Source of the DNA: Endozoicomonas numazuensis
GTDB taxonomy: Bacteria > Pseudomonadota > Gammaproteobacteria > Pseudomonadales > Endozoicomonadaceae
Direction of reading: 5' to 3'
Length of the DNA: 64,000 nt
Assembly: GCF_000722635.1 (NCBI RefSeq)
Contig: NZ_JOKH01000004.1
Coordinates: 103,065 to 167,064, forward strand
A program made the position numbers and the translations under genes. The notes below the pieces were generated by a model. That model was not told the DNA's origin and did no database searches. It was given only the letters and a program-made list of their open reading frames with translations. This document shows, one piece after another, positions 60,431-64,000 of the stretch; within the stretch, counting starts at the first letter, position 1, and the number at the start of each line of letters is the position of its first letter.

Positions 60431-60460
60431 CTGGCTTACTCATCACCATGAGCAAGCCAG
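60431..60460. terminator. Hairpin between the convergent regulator and permease genes
   Basis: CTGGCTT-a-CTCAT pairs with ATGAG-c-AAGCCAG around CACC, with one internal mismatch. No T-run follows on either side, so termination efficiency is doubtful. Confidence 0.5.
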
Positions 60461-60474
60461 AAAGGCAGGATGAG

Positions 60475-61821
60475 TTATACGCCAAAGAACACAAACTTAA
60501 GCGCAAATAGAATAGCCAGCACCCAAACACTGATACTGACATCACTGTAACGTCCAGCCAGAACTTTAATCACAGGGTAGGCAATAAAGCCCAATGCAAT
60601 ACCATTGGCAATAGAGAAACTCAGCGGCATCATAATAGTAGTGATCAATACCGGCCCAGCTTCAGTCAGGTCATTCCAGTCAATATTGGCCAGACTTCCT
60701 ACCATCAGCACCGCTACATAAATGAGTGCTCCTGCTGTTGCATAAGCCGGCACCATACCCGCCAGGGGTGAGAAAAAAGTACAGAGTAAAAACAGTACAC
60801 CAATAGTGACGGCGGTCAGTCCGGTACGACCTCCGGCGGCAACGCCTGACGCACTTTCTACATAGGAAGTCACAGTAGGTGTGCCCATCAGTGCACCCGC
60901 CCAGGAAGCGGTACCATCGGTCACCATGGCTCTGTTCATGTTGTGCATTTTGCCATTTTTATCAGCCAGGCCAGCTTTGTCGCCCACGGCAATCAGTGTA
61001 CCTGTCGTATCGAAGAGATTAACGAACATGAAAGCAATAATGACACCCAGCATTTCAGGGTTTAGAGCGCCCATAATGTCCAGCTCACCCACAATAGGTG
61101 CCACACTGGGTGGTGCCGAAGCCACTCCACTAAAAACGACATCTCCCGTCAGTAATGCAATAGATGTCACAACAGCAATAGCAATCAGCACCGCAGCTTT
61201 CAGTCCACGAAAGGCAAGACCCAGAATAAGAAAAAGACTGAGGCTGGCCATCATAGGGCCAAACTGAGTGATATCGCCAAGCGTTACAATAGTGCCTGGG
61301 CTGGCCACCACAATACCGGCATTCTTAAGACCGATTAACGCAAGGAAGAGGCCAATGCCGCTGGTGATCCCGACTCTGAGTCCAACAGGAATACTGTCTA
61401 CAATCCATTCTCTGACTTTAAACAGGCTCAACAGCATGAAACCTACGCCGCCCCAGAATACAGCCCCCATCGCCTCCTGCCAGGAGTAACCCATTCCCAG
61501 CACCACTGCATAGGCAAAGAAAGCATTCAGCCCCATACCAGGAGCCAGCCCCACTGGCCAGTTAGCGAAAAGGCCGATCGCTATAGTGCTTAAGCCTGCG
61601 ACCAGACAGGTAGCTGTGAACAGTGCACCTTTATCCATCCCGGCATCACCGAGCATCCCTGGTATCACAAAAACCACATAACACATGGTGACAAAGGTAG
61701 TTAGACCTGCCACCAACTCAGTTTTTACGGTCGTATTTTTGGCGCTCAGTTTAAAAATTCGGTCGAGCAGTGACCCACTCTTACCCCCATCTGCAGAGGA
61801 GGACATTTCAGCGTTATCCAT
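60475..61821 (-). CDS. NCS2 family purine permease, AzgA type
   Basis: Proton-driven uptake of hypoxanthine, guanine or adenine, by family. The protein has 448 residues and about 12-14 membrane segments. AzgA-family blocks GLAPGMGLNAFFAY, LFDTTGTLIAVGDKAG and TSYVESASGVAAGGRTGLT are present; the NTT start of the signature (SAKNTTVKTE) is also visible. AGGGAG precedes the ATG. It is divergent from xdhA with a RutR-type site between them, suggesting shared control. Confidence 0.93.
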   Translation of the reverse strand: MDNAEMSSSADGGKSGSLLDRIFKLSAKNTTVKTELVAGLTTFVTMCYVVFVIPGMLGDAGMDKGALFTATCLVAGLSTIAIGLFANWPVGLAPGMGLNAFFAYAVVLGMGYSWQEAMGAVFWGGVGFMLLSLFKVREWIVDSIPVGLRVGITSGIGLFLALIGLKNAGIVVASPGTIVTLGDITQFGPMMASLSLFLILGLAFRGLKAAVLIAIAVVTSIALLTGDVVFSGVASAPPSVAPIVGELDIMGALNPEMLGVIIAFMFVNLFDTTGTLIAVGDKAGLADKNGKMHNMNRAMVTDGTASWAGALMGTPTVTSYVESASGVAAGGRTGLTAVTIGVLFLLCTFFSPLAGMVPAYATAGALIYVAVLMVGSLANIDWNDLTEAGPVLITTIMMPLSFSIANGIALGFIAYPVIKVLAGRYSDVSISVWVLAILFALKFVFFGV

Positions 61822-62048
61822 TCTAAGCTCCCTATATTGTTGTTGTTGTTCTTATTATTGGTGTCCTGACTGTATTTGCATGGTGAGGTTGAAAAATAAT
61901 TTCAACCGATTTGCCTCAACAAACCTTCGCACCTGATCACCCTATCATTTTCTGAGCGCACAAATACAGTGCACACCTTCCACCTGTACACCAGAAAGAT
62001 TCAGCATTGGCAGATTAAACCGATCCATCGTTTATTGAATGCAACTAT

Positions 62049-62064
62049 CTGACCAACTGGTCAA
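62049..62064. promoter_or_regulatory. RutR-type operator 1
   Basis: CTGACCAACTGGTCAA matches the RutR consensus TTGACCA-N2-TGGTCAA except for the first base. It is embedded in a wider palindrome (TATCTGA ... TCAGATA). It lies between the divergent permease and xdhA genes, near a RutR-like regulator. Confidence 0.7.
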
Positions 62065-62235
62065 TTCAGATAATAGGCATACCTACTCTGAATGAACACT
62101 CAGGCTCATATGAAAATGATTCAATGGCATATACGTTTTTTTTCATAGCATTAAACGTTTCAAGACAGCGAAACCAGCCGCCTATCTTTTTAATGACTGT
62201 GACAATGCCTTTCCCGGGACTGTTTGTACTTGCTA

Positions 62236-62269
62236 TTTTTCTGACCAAATAGTCAAATTGTCAGAAAAT
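62236..62269. promoter_or_regulatory. RutR-type operator 2 and overlapping palindrome, upstream of xdhA
   Basis: TGACCAAATAGTCA (62242-62255) differs at one position from the palindrome TGACCA-N2-TGGTCA. It overlaps a second inverted repeat, TTTTCTGAC with GTCAGAAAA (62237-62245 and 62260-62268). The site lies about 40-55 bases before the xdhA start, where binding would block transcription. Confidence 0.55.
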
Positions 62270-62295
62270 AATTAGAATAAAGGAGTCAGGTCGAC

Positions 62296-63726
62296 GTGAT
62301 TCGATTTTTGCTCAACGAGACTCTGGTTGAACTCGAGAATACTCCCTCAGATACCACAATACTCGACTACCTCAGAGGTAATCACAGCCACAAACCGGAC
62401 AGAAAAACCGGTACCAAGGAGGGCTGCTGCTCAGGAGACTGCGGAGCCTGTACCGTAGTGATAGTCGAACCGAAGAATGACCGCTTGAATTATCAGACAA
62501 TTAACGCCTGTATCGCTCTGCTGCCCGCTCTTAACGGCAAACAACTGATCACTGTTGAAGATCTTGCTGAAGGTAAAACATTACATCCCGTACAACAGGC
62601 CATGGTAGACCACCATGGTTCTCAATGTGGTTTCTGTACCCCCGGGATCATCATGTCCTTGTTTGCCTTTCACCATGAACTCCCTGAAAGCCGACCAGAA
62701 ATGACCGAAGCTCTCGGTGGTAACCTCTGCCGCTGTACCGGTTATCAACCCATCGTTGATGCCGCCAATGAAATCGCAAAGCTCACACCATCAGACAGAT
62801 TCAAGCATCAGGAACAGGAAACCCTTCAGAAACTAAGCGCCTTGAAAAGCCAGCTAGATAACTCCGCAGCCGGGGTTTTCATGCCCAATTCTGAGCAAGA
62901 ACTTGCGGACTATCTGCTGAAACGCCCTCAAGCCAGACTGCTTGCCGGAGGTACAGACCTTGGACTGGAAGTCACTCAACAGCTAAGAGAACTACCTGCG
63001 CTGGTGACACTGACCTCGGTTACAGAATTGAAAGAAGTCACTTGTTCCCATCAGGTATTAACGATTGGCTCTGCTGCTACCTATCGTGAGCTAGAGCCCC
63101 TGTTAGCGAGCTATTTTCCAGATTTTGCCCGCATGCTCTCGCGGCTGGGCTCCCAACAGATTCGAAATTCCGGAACGATTGGTGGCAATATCGGGAATGC
63201 TTCTCCTATTGGAGACACGCCTCCCGTGCTATTGGCTCTGGACGCTCAGATCGAACTGCGTAAAGGCAACAATATTCGATCTCTTCCTCTGGAAGATTTT
63301 TATCTGGGCTACAAAAAGACCATTCTTGAAGAAAGCGAATTTATTGCCCGTATACACATCCCATTGCAGAGCCATCAATTGAAAGTTTACAAGCTCAGTA
63401 AACGTTATGGGGATGATATATCCGCTGTTCTGGCCGCCATAAACCTGGAGCTAAACGACAAAGGTTTAGTCACTAAAGCAAGGGTCGCATTGGGTGGTAT
63501 GGCAGAAATACCCAAACGGGCTATGGCTTGTGAAGCAGCACTGATGGGAAGCCCAGCCAACCCTGAAACTTTGCGACAGGCTCAGGAAGCCATTCGTTCT
63601 GAATTCCAGCCACTGTCTGACGTCAGGGGCAGCAGTGACTATCGTTTACAGGCAGCCTGCAACCTGCTGGAGAGATACTTCCTGGAAATGTCCGGACACA
63701 CTGCAAGGATTATTGCTCATGCGTAA
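62296..63726 (+). CDS. xdhA: Xanthine dehydrogenase small subunit (FeS and FAD domains)
   Basis: Electron-transfer subunit of xanthine dehydrogenase, which oxidises hypoxanthine and xanthine to urate. The plant-type 2Fe-2S cluster ligands are Cys44, Cys49, Cys52 and Cys72; the second 2Fe-2S cluster uses Cys111, Cys114, Cys145 and Cys147. The FAD domain follows (about 175-470), with AGGTDLGLEV and GTIGGNIGNASPIGD. It has 476 residues. The start is GTG with AGGAG upstream. xdhB follows with an 8-base overlap. Confidence 0.95.
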   Translation: MIRFLLNETLVELENTPSDTTILDYLRGNHSHKPDRKTGTKEGCCSGDCGACTVVIVEPKNDRLNYQTINACIALLPALNGKQLITVEDLAEGKTLHPVQQAMVDHHGSQCGFCTPGIIMSLFAFHHELPESRPEMTEALGGNLCRCTGYQPIVDAANEIAKLTPSDRFKHQEQETLQKLSALKSQLDNSAAGVFMPNSEQELADYLLKRPQARLLAGGTDLGLEVTQQLRELPALVTLTSVTELKEVTCSHQVLTIGSAATYRELEPLLASYFPDFARMLSRLGSQQIRNSGTIGGNIGNASPIGDTPPVLLALDAQIELRKGNNIRSLPLEDFYLGYKKTILEESEFIARIHIPLQSHQLKVYKLSKRYGDDISAVLAAINLELNDKGLVTKARVALGGMAEIPKRAMACEAALMGSPANPETLRQAQEAIRSEFQPLSDVRGSSDYRLQAACNLLERYFLEMSGHTARIIAHA

Positions 63727-64000
63727 GTTACCGGACATTGCTACTACCAGAATTTCATCCAAAACTGCTAAACACGACAGTGCTCATATGCATGTCAGTG
63801 GCACAGCTACTTACATTGATGATCGGCCTGATATGGCGGGCCAGCTTCATGCCGGGTTTGGTCTATCGAGCCAAGCTCATGCTCAAATCATCAGCATGGA
63901 TCTGGAGGCTGTCAGAAACAGTCCCGGAGTCGTTATGGTTGTCACTGCGGACGACATTCCCGGACACAAAGATATTGGTCCGGTTTATCCGGGCGATATG
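63719..64000 (+). CDS. xdhB: Xanthine dehydrogenase molybdopterin subunit, N-terminal part, cut by the window edge
   Basis: First 94 codons of the catalytic molybdenum subunit. The ATG at 63719 overlaps the end of xdhA by 8 bases and has AAGGA upstream. The beginning reads HMHVSGTATYIDD and later GVVMVVTADDIPG, typical of the first domain of XdhB. The molybdopterin-binding domains lie beyond the window. Confidence 0.93.
   Translation, partial: MRKLPDIATTRISSKTAKHDSAHMHVSGTATYIDDRPDMAGQLHAGFGLSSQAHAQIISMDLEAVRNSPGVVMVVTADDIPGHKDIGPVYPGDM

Larger units (their letters stand above)
61822..62295. other. Divergent permease/xdhA regulatory region
   Basis: 474 bases without a gene. It holds two RutR-type sites, one central (62049-62064) and one just before xdhA (62242-62255). 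A run of GTT/GTTGTT repeats lies just upstream of the permease ribosome binding site. Confidence 0.6.

Overview
The window is a chromosomal segment of a gammaproteobacterium. The gene content and order (a complete dcw cluster followed by lpxC and secA, bamD divergent from rluD-pgeF-clpB, ubiC-ubiA-phoB-phoR, a RutR-like regulator beside xanthine dehydrogenase, and a DesB-type desaturase) fit a marine Oceanospirillales-type organism. An Endozoicomonas-like host is my best guess, but this is an inference from gene order and protein style, not a database result. The base composition looks mixed and near 45-50 percent G+C. The genes are dense and mostly intact housekeeping genes. No rRNA, tRNA, CRISPR array or intact transposase gene was seen; the one RNA gene is rnpB.

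Layout. 1-3447: two tandem, closely related Pla-1/cef (VolA-like) lipase lipoproteins on the minus strand, the first cut by the window edge. 3897-6754: argG and pyrC, divergent. 6828-9814: rnt and two unrecognised genes. 9894-10697: yigL. 11021-17269: clpB, pgeF and rluD (minus) divergent from bamD and yacG (plus). 17258-18496: an unrecognised protein with kinase-like motifs, sitting between two conserved blocks. 18565-26824: secA, aroA, argJ, a MutT-ThiE fusion and an M23 peptidase, all minus. 27232-45416: the full division and cell wall cluster on the minus strand, mraZ-rsmH-ftsL-ftsI-murE-murF-mraY-murD-ftsW-murG-murC-ddl-ftsQ-ftsA-ftsZ, then lpxC. 45861-46237: rnpB. 46349-46699: a tandem array of palindromic MITE-like repeats. 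47311-52450: prkA-yeaH-spoVR. 52780-53964: desaturase. 54257-54676: an H-NS-family protein. 54873-59417: phoR, phoB, ubiA, ubiC (minus). 59742-63726 and on to the edge: a RutR-like regulator, an AzgA-type purine permease, xdhA and the start of xdhB.

How the genes work together. The dcw block supplies peptidoglycan precursors and the divisome. It is headed by a good sigma70-type promoter followed by four TGGN repeats with a 10-bp period, which match the known type of MraZ operator. The last block looks like a purine uptake and oxidation module: a RutR-like repressor gene lies next to the permease, and a near-perfect RutR-type palindrome plus a second related site lie between the divergent permease and xdhA genes. 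PhoB/PhoR is preceded by a Pho-box promoter, clpB by a sigma32-type promoter, and argG by a pair of ARG boxes.

The least ordinary parts are the 46349-46699 repeat array with TA at every junction, a single matching repeat end at 18532, the kinase-like orphan protein beside it, the prkA-yeaH spacer packed with four inverted repeats, and a 55-60 codon secreted-protein-like reading frame without a usual start codon after pgeF.
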